From Orychophragmus violaceus (lineage: Eukaryota > Streptophyta > Magnoliopsida > Brassicales > Brassicaceae): a DNA stretch of 64,000 nt. Location: positions 5,208,001 to 5,272,000 of the forward strand of contig CM058236.1 in assembly GCA_030180135.1 (NCBI GenBank). The letters are read 5' to 3'. How positions within the stretch are numbered: position 1 is the stretch's first letter; each line of letters begins with the position of its first letter. Under the pieces are notes generated by a model. The model worked only from the letters and a program-made list of their open reading frames with translations. It did not search any database and had not been told where the DNA came from. Both the position numbers and the translations under genes were made by a program. This document shows positions 43,604 through 55,064 of the stretch, in pieces.

Positions 43604-44240
43604 TGTTGGATCCCGATGGATCTAGGGTTTGTTATATTGAAATTTAGAACCAACCTCGTTCTTACCTTTGGCAGCGGAAGAAGATGGTGAACGAGATCAG
43701 TGGAGCAACACAACGCTTTGCCTCTACCAGATACACACGCACGCTCGCTGGAAACGGGATGCTAGTGCCGGATCAATGGGGATCGATGGTGTCTGGTGTG
43801 TCAAGTGTTTCTCTCAAGAAAACTGGACGGCTCTCTTGTTTAGGTCGAACTAATATGATTTTATTCGACCTAAACGTGCTTAACGGGCCAGACTCAATTA
43901 AGCCATAACCCGAAAAGCCTGTTCGGAAAATCCGAACTGTGTCGACCGACACACAAGCTGTGTCGATCGACACAACACCATTATATCGATTCTTATGTGT
44001 ATTTCAATACACATAATATGATCATTGCCACAATGATCATTCCCATGTCGTAGCTTCCAGTTCGCTTAGGTGTGTGACCCTATAGGATCATATAATACTG
44101 GCAGTAAGTCCACTACCTACAGAATGCAAGAGGCTTCTAGCAAAGCATTGCAAACGCCCAGTATTATACGAATGTCTGATCTCGACACACAACTATCACA
44201 TGAGTGAGTACAAGTGTGATTTCAGGACACTATCCCAACA
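43604..44240 (-). repeat. 5' LTR of Copia-1 (637 bp)
   Basis: Same length and, apart from one base, the same sequence as 36829-37465. The paired palindrome is at 43938-43974. Confidence 0.93.
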
Positions 44241-44245
44241 CCGAC

Positions 44246-45191
44246 ATGCTGTGGCTCGGCAATCGGGCAAAGATGAGCAACGTGACCGCGCGGCCACATA
44301 ACTGACAGACTGGAGTGGACGGTGAATGTGGTCCACGATAACGCACGGGCGCCTGATGACCATAGCTACCACACAATTGACAAAGAGAAGTCGGCTCGAT
44401 CGGGGAATCGATGAAACAATCGGGTGTGCGATGACCCTCACCTCTACAAAACTGGCAAGTCCTCGCTGGCTCGGGTCGAGGTGGTGGAACGACTGGCATC
44501 AGAATGACTGGTGGCTAACTGGGCTCAGGATCTCTGCAACTAGGTCCAGCTCGATAATCCTCTGGTACTGGTGCTCGGTACGGCTCCACATCGGGTATAC
44601 ACGGTCCTAATCCGGCAATCATGCATGTCGATGCTCCATGGCCCTCTGGTACTGCTGGCGGTGTCTCTATCATCTCGGCTGGTGACGAGACTGGCTCAAA
44701 CTGCGACTCCGTAGACGCTGGTGACATAACCATGTCGAACGGTGTACGGGGTAATCCAGGTCGTAGGTCCGGCTGGTGATGAGGCCCATCCTGCTGCTCT
44801 AACACATCCTCAAGCAACGCCACCTGCTCATCCATCCGCTGCTCCCAATGTGGATACTGCTCCAGGTCTATAGGCTCCATATCTAGATCAAGCCGAACGG
44901 TAGTAGACTCAGTAAATAGTCCTCCACATGAAGTGGCGGGGAAAACTCGGGCGTCTCAAGAATCGATGACTGAAACATCGGTGGTATGTCTGATGCTGCA
45001 AGTGTCTGTGGCACCTCCGGCTCTAGCCACTGCGGTGGTAACCCTAACTCAACATCTGCTCCTCCCAAGAATCCCATCATCCCTGAAACTGAACCAACTG
45101 ATCCTGCTGCGAACCGACTGATCCCTGATGACTCATGCTGCTCAACAGTAACTACTCCAAGCACACACACACACAGACACCTCCACTCCAC
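44246..45191 (-). pseudogene. LARD-1 gag-like protein with multiple zinc knuckles, N-terminal piece
   Basis: A Pro/Glu-rich frame starting MEPIDLEQYPHWEQRMDEQ (44880) reaches a TAG at 44517-44515. The same frame continues with CQFCRGEGHRTPDC, CQLCGSYGHQAP and CQLCGRA, three knuckles of the CX2CX4HX4C type, the third broken by a missing base. An upstream frame (45191-44883) may be its N-terminus. A fourth degenerate knuckle, FCQCC.., follows on the far side of Copia-1 (36828-36699). It looks like a retroelement nucleocapsid/gag, though no typical capsid core was recognised. Copia-1 cuts it at 44246. Confidence 0.6.
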
Positions 45192-45390
45192 CTAGGACAC
45201 ACTGCTGTAAGACTGCAACCAAACACACGAAACATTAGTACAGATCATACAAAAATTCTACATCCCATCCCAACCCCGGGTTTAACGGACGCGGCTCGGT
45301 TTCCTAATGGATGCTTGTGTGACACATTTGACTCTATAAAACACAGAAAACACTCAAAAATGAAATGTTTCGAAACCCATGCAGAACAAT

Positions 45391-45408
45391 GCTCTGATAC
45401 CACCTTTC
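45391..45408 (-). other. Primer binding site of LARD-1 (initiator tRNA-Met type)
   Basis: The minus strand reads GAAAG, then GTGGTATCAGAGC, directly inside the right LTR. TGGTATCAGAGC is complementary to the 3' end of plant initiator tRNA-Met. A 5-bp gap separates it from the LTR end. Confidence 0.85.
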
Positions 45409-47648
45409 TGTAACGCCCCTTTCCCATTCTCCGCTGACCGTCGAGCTGACCGGTTAACATCAAACAAGAACATGACCGATCGAACCCGAGCAAGTCGAAT
45501 AGGAAAAGTTCATCACAGGACGAAGTCAGAGACGGATCGGTTTGAGACAAAGGCTCGCACTAATCCATCTTTGACCTCGCTATCCTCACTTCCGTAATAC
45601 AAGTTGTACACCTTGTACCACTTCGGTGAGTTGTGTCGGTTCGGACGAAACCTCATATCAGGGAAACAATTTCATTTTCATTTCTGAGTAACCAAACGTT
45701 CAGCACAACGTTTAATAGAATTTTTTACAAACAATCGTCATCTCAAAGCACATAAGTAAATCAAACACATAAAATGGCGCCAAAGCCGAACCGAAAATAA
45801 AACATCCAAAACCCCGAATCAAATCCCGTCACAAGCCATCCCGAAACTATACCGAGGCCTCCCGCGTCCGTTGCTGCTAAACCTGAAAAACACAAAAAGA
45901 GTCTAGTGAGCGATCTAAGATCACCTAGTGAATCGGCTCCCCACCAATGGCTTATAGTCTATCTAGAACTACAGATTCCCGCCCCAAAACCCAAAATAAC
46001 AATCAACAGGAATAAAGGTCGATCACGCACTACCACGTCGTGATAAACCCACAACACACAATCAAAGCCAAAGATAAGGAGAATTAAGGGAATCGAAGGC
46101 ACTGCGGCACATGTCCTCGATTGGAATCGATCTATCTATCGCGCAATAAAGGAAATAACAAAACAACGCTGGGCCCTACGAACTCGGTAACTTCCACAGG
46201 TTCACATCGTCACCTATATGGTAACTAACCCACGACTCCTAAATGTGTACACAAGGTCCCACGAGTAGGACACCGTTCTACGTCCATCGATACGCGGTGA
46301 CTCGGACTACCCCTAGATAGCCAGAGTTTCCATGTGATTCGGCCCTAGGACATGACCCCGTATTCTCCGAATCACACACCTACCGGCGTCACCCGATAGG
46401 TTAACACCATAACCGGAATCACCATGATTCGGTCAGGTAAAACCCGAGGATCCAATCGGGTCGGAAGTATTGGAACGTAAACAAAACCTAGGCTTGCGGA
46501 ATCTAACGCACCCTAGAGTCCTAGTGCAGAAATATAACCACGCAGACTCGCTGGGACTCTAGCACATATCACGCAGTCAATATCAATAATACTAGCAAAC
46601 CCCAACCACTCCGCAAGCCTCTACACTACCAATCTCACCGCTCTGACTAGGTAAGATACCTAGTCAGCACCACTAACTTACCCGGTCCCGTGACCGGAGT
46701 AAGTGTCCACAGCAACTGCTCGTCCCAACACCGAGCAGTCTAACAAGCCTGCACACAAAGCTCACAACAACAGCAATACAATCACGCAATCACAATCAAT
46801 CACACAATCACACAATCACAACACAAGCAGGCTTATTAGGGTTTCTAAGTCTTTTAGTTCATTCTTATCCGCTACCTTGGGTTAGCGGATTGCTAACCCG
46901 TAGACGGCTCACAACACACGCCACTTCCTTATTAACCCATCCTAGGTATCTTTAATTAACTTCTCGATCTGTCGGTTTAGAGTTAGTAAATTTACTAACT
47001 CCCCGACATCTCATTAATAAATTATTTGATTCATTATCCAAACCCGCTATTACCTAAACCCAATCCCGTTATTATATTCTATAAGCCCGTTTAGGTTTAA
47101 CTCATATTTTATTGTCGTCTTAATTCCCGTATATAGATTCATAATTATCGTTCTTATACTTATATATGCATATACGGTCCTATTCAAACGGGACTATATG
47201 AATGCATCAATCAAATATTACTAACAACCTAGCGGCACACAATCAATTAACCTTTTTAATTCATTAACCCTAACATGCTTATCCGATCCTAACCGGTTTA
47301 ACATTAAACGTCCAATTAATTATTAATTACCAATCAGGTTAATTAACGGGTATGCAATCCTAGCACTACGGTTTCTCGATTCTCGGTCTAAATGAATCTA
47401 AAGGTTTGTGAGCCGACTCACAGTGAGATAGGCGTGGAATGACGGTCTGACGCGGTATGAATCCCGAGACCTCCGAACTGAAACCCGAACTTCCCGTACG
47501 CACGATCTCGAACCCCGAGGCTTCCCGAACACCCTGACATGAACCGCAAGTAGTCAATGGCCGGAGTCAACGCGTTGACCGGTATTGACCGGCGTTGACT
47601 TTGACCTCCAGTTGACCATTGACTGTTGACCGTTGACTTTGACTGTTG

Positions 47649-48286
47649 TGTTGGGATAGTGTCATGAAATCACACTTGTACTCACTCCTGTGATAGTTGT
47701 GTGTCGAGATCAGACATTCGTATAATACTGGGCGTTTGCAATGCTTTGCTAGAAGCCTCTTGCATTATGTAAGTCGTGGGCTTACTGCCAGTATTGTATG
47801 ATCCTATAGGGTCACACACCTAAGTGAACTGGAAGCTACGACATGGGAATGATCATTGTTGCAATGATCATATTATGTGTATTGAAATACACATAAGAAT
47901 CGATGTAATGGTGTTGTGTCGATCGACACAGCTTGTGTGTCGGTCGACACAGTTCGGATTTTCCGAACAGGCTTTTCGGGTTATGGCTTAATTGAGTCTG
48001 GCCCGTTAAGCACGTTTAGGTCGAATAAAAGCTGATTAGTTTCGACCTAAACAAGAGAGCCGTCCAGTTTTCTTGACAGAAAGACTTGACACACTAGACA
48101 CCATCGATCCCCATTGATCCGGCACTAGCATCCCGTTTCCAGCTAGCGTGCGTGTGTATCTGGTAGAGGCAAAGCGTTGCGTTGCTCCACTGATCTCGTT
48201 CACCATCTTCTTCCGCTGCCAAAGGTAAGAACGAGGTTGGTTCTAAATTTCAATATAACAAACCCTAGATCCATCGGGATCCAACA
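47649..48286 (+). repeat. 5' LTR of Copia-2 (638 bp)
   Basis: Begins TGTTGGGATAG and ends GGGATCCAACA. It carries the paired motif TGTGTCGATCGACACAGCTT-TGTGTCGGTCGACACA-like block at 47915-47952. The primer site GTGGTATCAGAGC follows at 48287-48299. Confidence 0.93.
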
Positions 48287-49639
48287 GTGGTATCAGAGCA
48301 TGCTTAGGGTTAAGCTATTGAAACTGGTGATATAAAATCGAAACTTGATGTTGTTGATCTGTATATTGCCTGTTGAAATCGTTTTTCATTGATTAAATCT
48401 CGGATTTTTGTCTCTGTTGAAAACAATGGTATTGCTAAAATTGCACTGTGTCGATCGACACAAAGCGTGTGTCGGTCGACACGCCGCGGCGCAAAATATA
48501 AAATTTTAGGGTTTGTCGCAGGGTGTCGATCGACACAAAGCGTGTGTCGGTCGATACAGAGCGAAAACTCGCGAATAAATTTTAGGGTTTGTCGCACAGC
48601 ATCGATCGACACAAAGCGTGTGTCGGTCGATACAAAGCGAAAATCCGCAAATAATCTTTAGGGTTTCGATCTGAGATCGAGTACCCGTAATCGTGCTGCG
48701 TCGATCGATGCACTGGGTGTGTCGGTCGACACAGGCAATACTATTAGATAGATCGGTTCAATTGGATTGAACTGGTTATCTAGCTCGGTTAATTTTATTA
48801 ACCAAAATTGATTCTGGTTTGGTCATATCGATCGACACACAGTGTGTGACGATCGACATGGACCATTAAACCGAACTGGTTCAATTGGATTGAATCGGTT
48901 AAGTAAATTCGATCCGGTTTGACCGGTTATCGAAGAACGGTTTAAATAGAGTTGCATCAATCGATACCAATGGTTGGCGTCGATCGACACAACATCCGCA
49001 GACTTGATTGGTTTGACCACAAATTTGCATGAACCAGAATAATTTAATCCTAAAAGTATTAGATGAATCTAAACTTAATAAAACTAAATGTTTTAATTAA
49101 AAGTTATTATTTTTTGATATATATATAAGGAATATAAATCAAGATAAGATTAGTTCTTTTCCTCAACTAAATATCAAGTGATCTTGATGTCTTGCCCGAT
49201 CTTGTCTACTGTCAAGACTCGTGTCGTTTGTTGGATATCTTGGAGTCCTTGATATCCACTGCAACATGGGTAAGGCAGGTGGTCAATGACAGACTTGCAG
49301 TGCAACTGTCAGTGATCACAAGACTAATAAAAGATTGGTTATACTTGACTGGGCTGTCAGAAGTTCTGGGCCCAGAGACATCAGAGTGGATTGGATATAG
49401 TTTGTCTCATTCACGACCAAGAGTTGTACTGAGTACAATTAGCAATGATTTGCTTACCTAGATAACTAAAGCTTGAGTAACGGCGAGTCGCCCACTCGAA
49501 TTTTAGTAATCTGAGGATCTTGGCACATTGTATTCATATGAGGAAACATAGTTTGAATACAATGGGAGTTTTCTTATTAGATAAGAATTCTCATTTCTTG
49601 TGCTTTATAACTAAAATTTACCTCTTTTGAATTACAGCT
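48287..49639 (+). other. Copia-2 leader with primer site and paired palindromes
   Basis: Mirrors the Copia-1 leader. Paired motifs occur at about 48447-48482, 48522-48558, 48600-48638, 48699-48735, 48826-48860 and 48955-48992. The first three share TCGATCGACACAAAGCGTG followed by TGTCGGTCGA. The DNA between contains GGTTCAATTGGATTGAA-type repeats. No coding frame is supported before the ATG at 49640. Confidence 0.8.
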
Positions 49640-52600
49640 ATGTCTGTCTCAAATCACATCAACACTTTCTCACTAAGATCCGTCCTTGAGAAGGACAAGT
49701 TAAATGGATCTAATTTCTTGGAATGGTATCGGAACCTGAGAATAGTTCTCAGGCAAGAGAACAAGGAATATGTCCTTGAAAGAGTTCTCACCGAGAGGCC
49801 ACGTTCCAATGCTCCGCAGACAGAAAAGAATGCTTGGGATAAGCATTCAGCGGATGTCAAAGATATTACTTGTCTAATGCTGGTGACCATGAACTCTGAG
49901 CTGCAGAAGCAATATGAGAACGTATTGTCACCCATTGAGATGATTAACAGCCTGAAAGCTTTGTTTCAGGAGCAAGCTCGCACAGAGAGATACCAGACGG
50001 TTAAATCTCTCATGGATTGCAAGCTGGCTAAGGACAGTCCAGTAAGTCCTCATGTCCTTAAAATGATGGGTTACATTGATAACCTGGGGAAACTGGACTG
50101 TGCCATTAGCCAGGAGCTGGCCACTGACATGATTCTGCAGTCTTTGCCGTCATGTTTTGATCAGTTCATCATGAACTACAATATGCAAAACATGACTAAG
50201 ACATTGACTGAGTTGCACGGTATGCTGAAGACAGCAGAACCGAATCTCAAGAAGGCCACTCCCAATGTCCTGATGGTACAAGGGGGTAAAAGGTTTAAGA
50301 AACCTAAGAAGGGTAAGGGTAAGGCCCAGGTTGTCCAGGCTGAAAGTCAGGACAAGCCCAAGCCGAAGCCCAAATCCGGGCCTTCTCCTGAGGATAAGTG
50401 CAACTACTGCAAGCAGTTGGGGCATTGGAAGAAAGACTGCAAGAAGTTCATGGAAGATTACAAGAAGCTGAAGAAGACGTATGATGCGTCTGACTCAGGT
50501 ATTTATGTTATCGAACTTAATGTTATGTCTTCTAGTCCTACTTCGTGGGTATTGGATACCGGCTGCGGTGCTCATATTTGTACTGATGTGCAGGCACTAA
50601 GAAACAGTAGGACGCTGAAGAAAGGACAAGTAGAGCTACGAGTCGGGAATGGAGCTAAGGTTGCTGCACTGGCCGTAGGCACCTACGAGTTGTCTTTACC
50701 TTCGGGCATGGTTTTAATTTTGAATAATTGCTACTATGTACCTGCGATTAGCAGAAACATAATTTCAGTTTCCGTTTTGGATTTGGAAGGTTTTGATTTT
50801 GCTGTTAAGAATAAAGTTTGTTCTTTTAATCGTGATGGTAATTATTATGGTAGCGCCCCATTAGATAATGGGTTATATATATTAAACCAAGAAATGCCTG
50901 TCTTTAACATAAATACAAAGAGGTTTAAGTCCAATGACGAAAACCCGACTTTCTTATGGCATTGTCGTTTGGGCCATATCAATGAGAAACGCATCCAGAG
51001 GCTCCATCGAAATGGGCTTCTGGGCTCATTTGATTTTGAATCATGTGAGAAATGCGAGTCTTGTTTGGTGGGCAAAATGGCTAGAGCCCCTTTCAACAAA
51101 CCAAATGAAAGGGCCAGTGATTTATTGGGCCTTGTTCATACTGATGTATGTGGGCCAATGAGTACTGCTGCCAGAGGAAACTTTAAGTACTTCATTACCT
51201 TTACTGATGATTTCAGTAGGTATGGCTATGTCTATTTGATGAGACACAAGTCAGATTCCTTTGATAGATTCAAGGAATTCAAGAATGAAGTACATAATCA
51301 ACTTGGCAAGAGTATTAAGATTCTGCGATCGGATCGCGGAGGAGAATATTTGAGCCAAGAATTCAGCGACTATCTGAGCGAGTGTGGAATCGTTTCACAA
51401 CTCACTCCTCCTGGTACACCCCAATGGAATGGAGTATCGGAGAGGAGAAATCGAACTTTATTGGATATGGTTCGGTCTATGATGAGTCATTCTAATCTTC
51501 CACTATCCTTTTGGGGATATGCTCTAGAAACGTCTGCGTTTACACTGAATAGAGTGCCATCTAAATCAGTAGAAAAGACACCACATGAACTGTGGACTGG
51601 GAACATTCCTAGTATGTCTTTCCTAAGGATTTGGGGTTGCGAGGCTTATGTCAAACGTTTAATCTCCGACAAGCTTGCACCCAAATCAGATAAATGCTAT
51701 TTCGTTGGTTATCCTAGGGAAACCAAGGCATACTACTTTTACAACCAATCTGAGAACAAAGTATTTGTTGCTCGGGACTGTTCTTTTCTTGAGAGGGAGT
51801 TTCTCTCTAAGAAAAACAGTGGGAGTAAAGTACATCTTGAAGAAATTCAAGATGCACAGGAGACTGCCCAACCTATTGAGGAAGAGCAGCAGTTGGATCC
51901 ACAAAGTTCTGTGGAACCGGCGCCTGTGGAGCCTGAAGTTCGCAGATCCGGAAGGATCCGTCACGAACCCGAGAGATACTATGGATTTCTCGTAACCAAT
52001 TCAAATGATCTGATGATCATTGAAGGTGACGAACCAGCGACCTTTGCGGAAGCAATGATGGGCCCGGACTCCGAAAAGTGGCTTGGAGCCTCTAAATCCG
52101 AAATGACATCCATGTCAGAAAACCAAGTATGGTCCTTGGTAGATTTACCTAGTGGTGTAAAAGCCATTGAATGTAAATGGATCTTCAAGAAGAAGATTGA
52201 CGTGGATGGCAATGTACATATTTACAAAGCAAGGTTGGTGGCTAAAGGTTTCAAACAAATTCATGGTATTGACTATGATGAAACCTATTCCCCAGTCGCT
52301 ATGCTTAAATATATTCGGATTCTTCTAGCGATTGCTACTCATTATGATTATGAGATTTGGCAGATGGATGTCAAAACCGCATTCCTGAATGGTATTCTGG
52401 AAGAGGATGTGTACATGACACAGCCTGAAGGTTTTGTCGATCCTAAAAACGCTGGGAAGGTATGCAAGCTTCATAAATCCATTTATGGGTTGAAGCAAGC
52501 ATCACGGAGTTGGAATCTTCGTTTTGATGAAGCAGTAAAACAATTCGGTTTCATCAAGAACGAAGAAGAATCATGTGTATACAAGAAGACAAGTGGGAGC

Positions 52601-53605
52601 AAAATTGCATTTCTTGTACTGTATGTCGATGACATACTCCTCCTCGGTAATGACGTTCCGTTGCTTCAGTCTATTAAGACTTGGCTAGGAAGTTGTTTTT
52701 CCATGAAAGACATGGGAGAAGCCGCATACATTCTTGGAATCATAATCTACAGAGATAGAACTAACAGGCTGATTGGATTGTGCCAAGACACTTATATTGA
52801 TAAGGTGTTGCACAGATTCAGGATGCACGATTCCAAGAAGGGCTTCATACCAATGTCTCATGGCAAGAGTCTCTGCAAGAAGCAGTGTCCGGCGACATCT
52901 GCTGAGCGAGAACGCATGAATAGGATTCCTTATGCCTCTGCAATAGGATCTATTATGTATGCCATGCTCTGCACTCGTCCAGATGTAGCTTACGCGTTAA
53001 GCATGACGAGTAGATACCAATCTGATCCAGGTGAAACTCACTGGACAGCTGTCAAGAATATTCTCAAGTATTTGAGAAATACTAAGGATAAGTTCCTTGT
53101 GTATGGAGATAGTGATGAACTTGTGGTGAATGGATTCACTGATGCGAGTTTTCAGACGGACAGAGACGATTTCCGATCACAGTCTGGATATGTCTTTTGT
53201 CTAAATGGCGGTGCGGTGAGCTGGAAGAGCTCTAAGCAGAATACCGTAGCTGACTCCACAACGGAAGCTGAATATGTTGCTGCTTCAGAAGCGGCAAAGG
53301 AAGCTGTTTGGATCAAGAAGTTCATGACTGAACTTGGTGTGGTTCCTAGTATCTTGGAGCCAGTGGCTTTGTTCTGCGATAACAATGGAGACATTGCTCA
53401 GGCGAAAGAACCCAGGTCACACCAGAAGTCCAAACACGTTGAGAGGAAATATCATCTGATTCGTGATATTGTCAATAGAGGTGATGTGAAGATCAGCCGA
53501 GTTCCGACAAACGAGAATGTCGCTGATCCTCTAACCAAGTCACTCCCAAGGCCTAAGCATGAGAGTCATACGACTGCTGTAGGCATTAGAGATCTTAAGA
53601 TGTAA
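49640..53605 (+). CDS. Copia-2 gag-pol polyprotein (1321 aa, intact)
   Basis: The frame has the same length and architecture as Copia-1: UBN2 gag, zinc knuckle at 254, protease DTG at 306, integrase D502/D565/E601, RT YVDDILLLG at 995-1003, and RNase H ending in NVADPLTKSLPRPKH. It differs at scattered residues, for example VIELNVMSSSPTSW versus VIELGIISSRSTSW, TDDFSRY versus TDYFSRY, and CDNNGDIA versus CDNNGAIA. All catalytic residues named are retained. The first ATG is used because it gives the conserved MSVSNHINTFSLRSV start. About 820 bp of non-coding DNA follow before the polypurine tract (AAGTGGGAGAT, about 54416-54426). Confidence 0.96.
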   Translation: MSVSNHINTFSLRSVLEKDKLNGSNFLEWYRNLRIVLRQENKEYVLERVLTERPRSNAPQTEKNAWDKHSADVKDITCLMLVTMNSELQKQYENVLSPIEMINSLKALFQEQARTERYQTVKSLMDCKLAKDSPVSPHVLKMMGYIDNLGKLDCAISQELATDMILQSLPSCFDQFIMNYNMQNMTKTLTELHGMLKTAEPNLKKATPNVLMVQGGKRFKKPKKGKGKAQVVQAESQDKPKPKPKSGPSPEDKCNYCKQLGHWKKDCKKFMEDYKKLKKTYDASDSGIYVIELNVMSSSPTSWVLDTGCGAHICTDVQALRNSRTLKKGQVELRVGNGAKVAALAVGTYELSLPSGMVLILNNCYYVPAISRNIISVSVLDLEGFDFAVKNKVCSFNRDGNYYGSAPLDNGLYILNQEMPVFNINTKRFKSNDENPTFLWHCRLGHINEKRIQRLHRNGLLGSFDFESCEKCESCLVGKMARAPFNKPNERASDLLGLVHTDVCGPMSTAARGNFKYFITFTDDFSRYGYVYLMRHKSDSFDRFKEFKNEVHNQLGKSIKILRSDRGGEYLSQEFSDYLSECGIVSQLTPPGTPQWNGVSERRNRTLLDMVRSMMSHSNLPLSFWGYALETSAFTLNRVPSKSVEKTPHELWTGNIPSMSFLRIWGCEAYVKRLISDKLAPKSDKCYFVGYPRETKAYYFYNQSENKVFVARDCSFLEREFLSKKNSGSKVHLEEIQDAQETAQPIEEEQQLDPQSSVEPAPVEPEVRRSGRIRHEPERYYGFLVTNSNDLMIIEGDEPATFAEAMMGPDSEKWLGASKSEMTSMSENQVWSLVDLPSGVKAIECKWIFKKKIDVDGNVHIYKARLVAKGFKQIHGIDYDETYSPVAMLKYIRILLAIATHYDYEIWQMDVKTAFLNGILEEDVYMTQPEGFVDPKNAGKVCKLHKSIYGLKQASRSWNLRFDEAVKQFGFIKNEEESCVYKKTSGSKIAFLVLYVDDILLLGNDVPLLQSIKTWLGSCFSMKDMGEAAYILGIIIYRDRTNRLIGLCQDTYIDKVLHRFRMHDSKKGFIPMSHGKSLCKKQCPATSAERERMNRIPYASAIGSIMYAMLCTRPDVAYALSMTSRYQSDPGETHWTAVKNILKYLRNTKDKFLVYGDSDELVVNGFTDASFQTDRDDFRSQSGYVFCLNGGAVSWKSSKQNTVADSTTEAEYVAASEAAKEAVWIKKFMTELGVVPSILEPVALFCDNNGDIAQAKEPRSHQKSKHVERKYHLIRDIVNRGDVKISRVPTNENVADPLTKSLPRPKHESHTTAVGIRDLKM

Positions 53606-54426
53606 TCTTGATTCTAGTGGGAGTTTTGAATTTTGTTTTAGTTATAATAAGACGCCCTTGTAAACATTCTTTTAGAAGTGTTTAATGAAATTTGATTTCA
53701 GCATTATTTATTGTGATCTAAATAATGGTCCCAAAATAAGTTTATGACATATTATAGGTCATCAAGTTGAGAACTTGATCATGAAACCCTATAAGTTAAT
53801 AAATTATTTTGTCCCTAGTCAAGGTTGTAGAATCGGGACACTGACAACCGTTAGAGACTAGATTGTGAGGTGACTGTTGGCTAAGTTTCATGGAGCCAAT
53901 GATATGATTATCGCAGTCAGTCACATAGATATATGTCAGTGGACATATGATCGGACATGACCCGCTAATGAGAAGTCTACAAGATAGTGATATCTGTGTC
54001 ATAAGAGGTTCTCATTACGACTATAGAGTATAGTCCTAAGACCTGAGTTCATCATGCTTTCTTGCATATGAATTGGTACATTTTGACTTTGTCAAACGTC
54101 GATCCGTAACTGGCGGCTATAACGACACTGTTCAAGTTTATCATGAAGTGTGCGTTGAAACAGGGATGGAACAAGATGGAATTTGTCCCTCCTGAAAAAC
54201 GGGAGATAAATATCTCAGGGCCTATCGAAGATTGAATACTGAGAGAATGTGTGGCCGCACTCAAACGAACTGTAGTTCAGTTGTTTGTAATGTTCAGTAT
54301 GAGATCAGGAGTTCGATAAACACGATGTTGGCTAAATAAGGATGACACAGATCTTGCCTTATGCCAATTCGAGATATAGAGACAAAAGGATTATAGGAAT
54401 TGATGATTCCAGTACAAGTGGGAGAT
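53606..54426 (+). other. Copia-2 3' untranslated internal DNA and polypurine tract
   Basis: No coding frame. GTACAAGTGGGAGAT at 54412-54426 is the polypurine tract. The matching stretch in Copia-1 is 37466-38286. Confidence 0.7.
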
Positions 54427-55064
54427 TGTTGGGATAGTGTCCTGAAATCACACTTGTACTCACTCCTGTGATAGTTGTGTGTCGAGATCAGACATTCGTA
54501 TAATACTGGGCGTTTGCAATGCTTTGCTAGAAGCCTCTTGCATTCTGTAAGTCGTGGGCTTACTGCCAGTATTGTATGATCCTATAGGGTCACACACCTA
54601 AGCGAACTGGAAGCTACGACATGGGAATGATCATTGTTGCAATGATCATATTATGTGTATTGAAATACACATAAGAATCGATGTGATGGTGTTGTGTCGA
54701 TCGACACAGCTTGTGTGTCGGTCGACACAGTTCGGATTTTCCGAACAGGCTTTTCGGGTTATGGCTTAATTGAGTCTGGCCCGTTAAGCACGTTTAGGTC
54801 GAATAAAAGCTGATTAGTTTCGACCTAAACAAGAGAGCCGTCCAGTTTTCTTGACAGAAAGACTTGACACACTAGACACCATCGATCCCCATTGATCCGG
54901 CACTAGCATCCCGTTTCCATCTAGCGTGCGTGTGTATCTGGTAGAGGCAAAGCGTTGCGTTGCTCCACTGATCTCGTTCACCATCTTCTTCCGCTGCCAA
55001 AGGTAAGAACGAGGTTGGTTCTAAATTTCAATATAACAAACCCTAGATCCATCGGGATCCAACA
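54427..55064 (+). repeat. 3' LTR of Copia-2 (638 bp)
   Basis: Same length as the 5' LTR and collinear with it. The paired palindrome is at 54693-54730. It ends GGGATCCAACA and is followed by the duplication TGTTG. Confidence 0.93.

Larger units (their letters stand above)
36829..44240 (-). mobile_element. Copia-1: complete, recently inserted Ty1/copia element
   Basis: Two 637-bp LTRs (36829-37465, 43604-44240) differ by a single base that I can see (G at about 36938, A in the other). The target duplication CCGAC is at 36824-36828 and 44241-44245. The minus strand carries 5' LTR, initiator-Met primer site, a 1.35-kb leader, one uninterrupted gag-pol frame and the polypurine tract. All parts needed for autonomous movement are present. 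It is inserted in the zinc-knuckle gene of LARD-1 and is the youngest datable insertion in the window. Confidence 0.95.
47649..55064 (+). mobile_element. Copia-2: complete Ty1/copia element, same family as Copia-1
   Basis: LTRs of 638 bp (47649-48286 and 54427-55064) are flanked by the duplication TGTTG (47644-47648, 55065-55069). I count about five differences between the LTRs (for example GTCATGAAAT/GTCCTGAAAT, CCTAAGTGAA/CCTAAGCGAA), so it is older than Copia-1. It has an initiator-Met primer site, leader, one intact gag-pol frame and a polypurine tract. It lies in the opposite orientation to Copia-1. Confidence 0.95.

Noticed and set aside
31788..47643. First read as a large segmental duplication of 31788-34000 and 45409-47643
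   Set aside because: TG..CA ends, a primer site, a polypurine tract and the CCAGT duplication show that the copies are the two LTRs of one element.
47915..48992. The TCGATCGA motifs as transcription terminators or recombinase sites of a bacterial element
   Set aside because: The surrounding elements are plant retrotransposons and no recombinase gene is present; only the stem-loop structure itself is supported.
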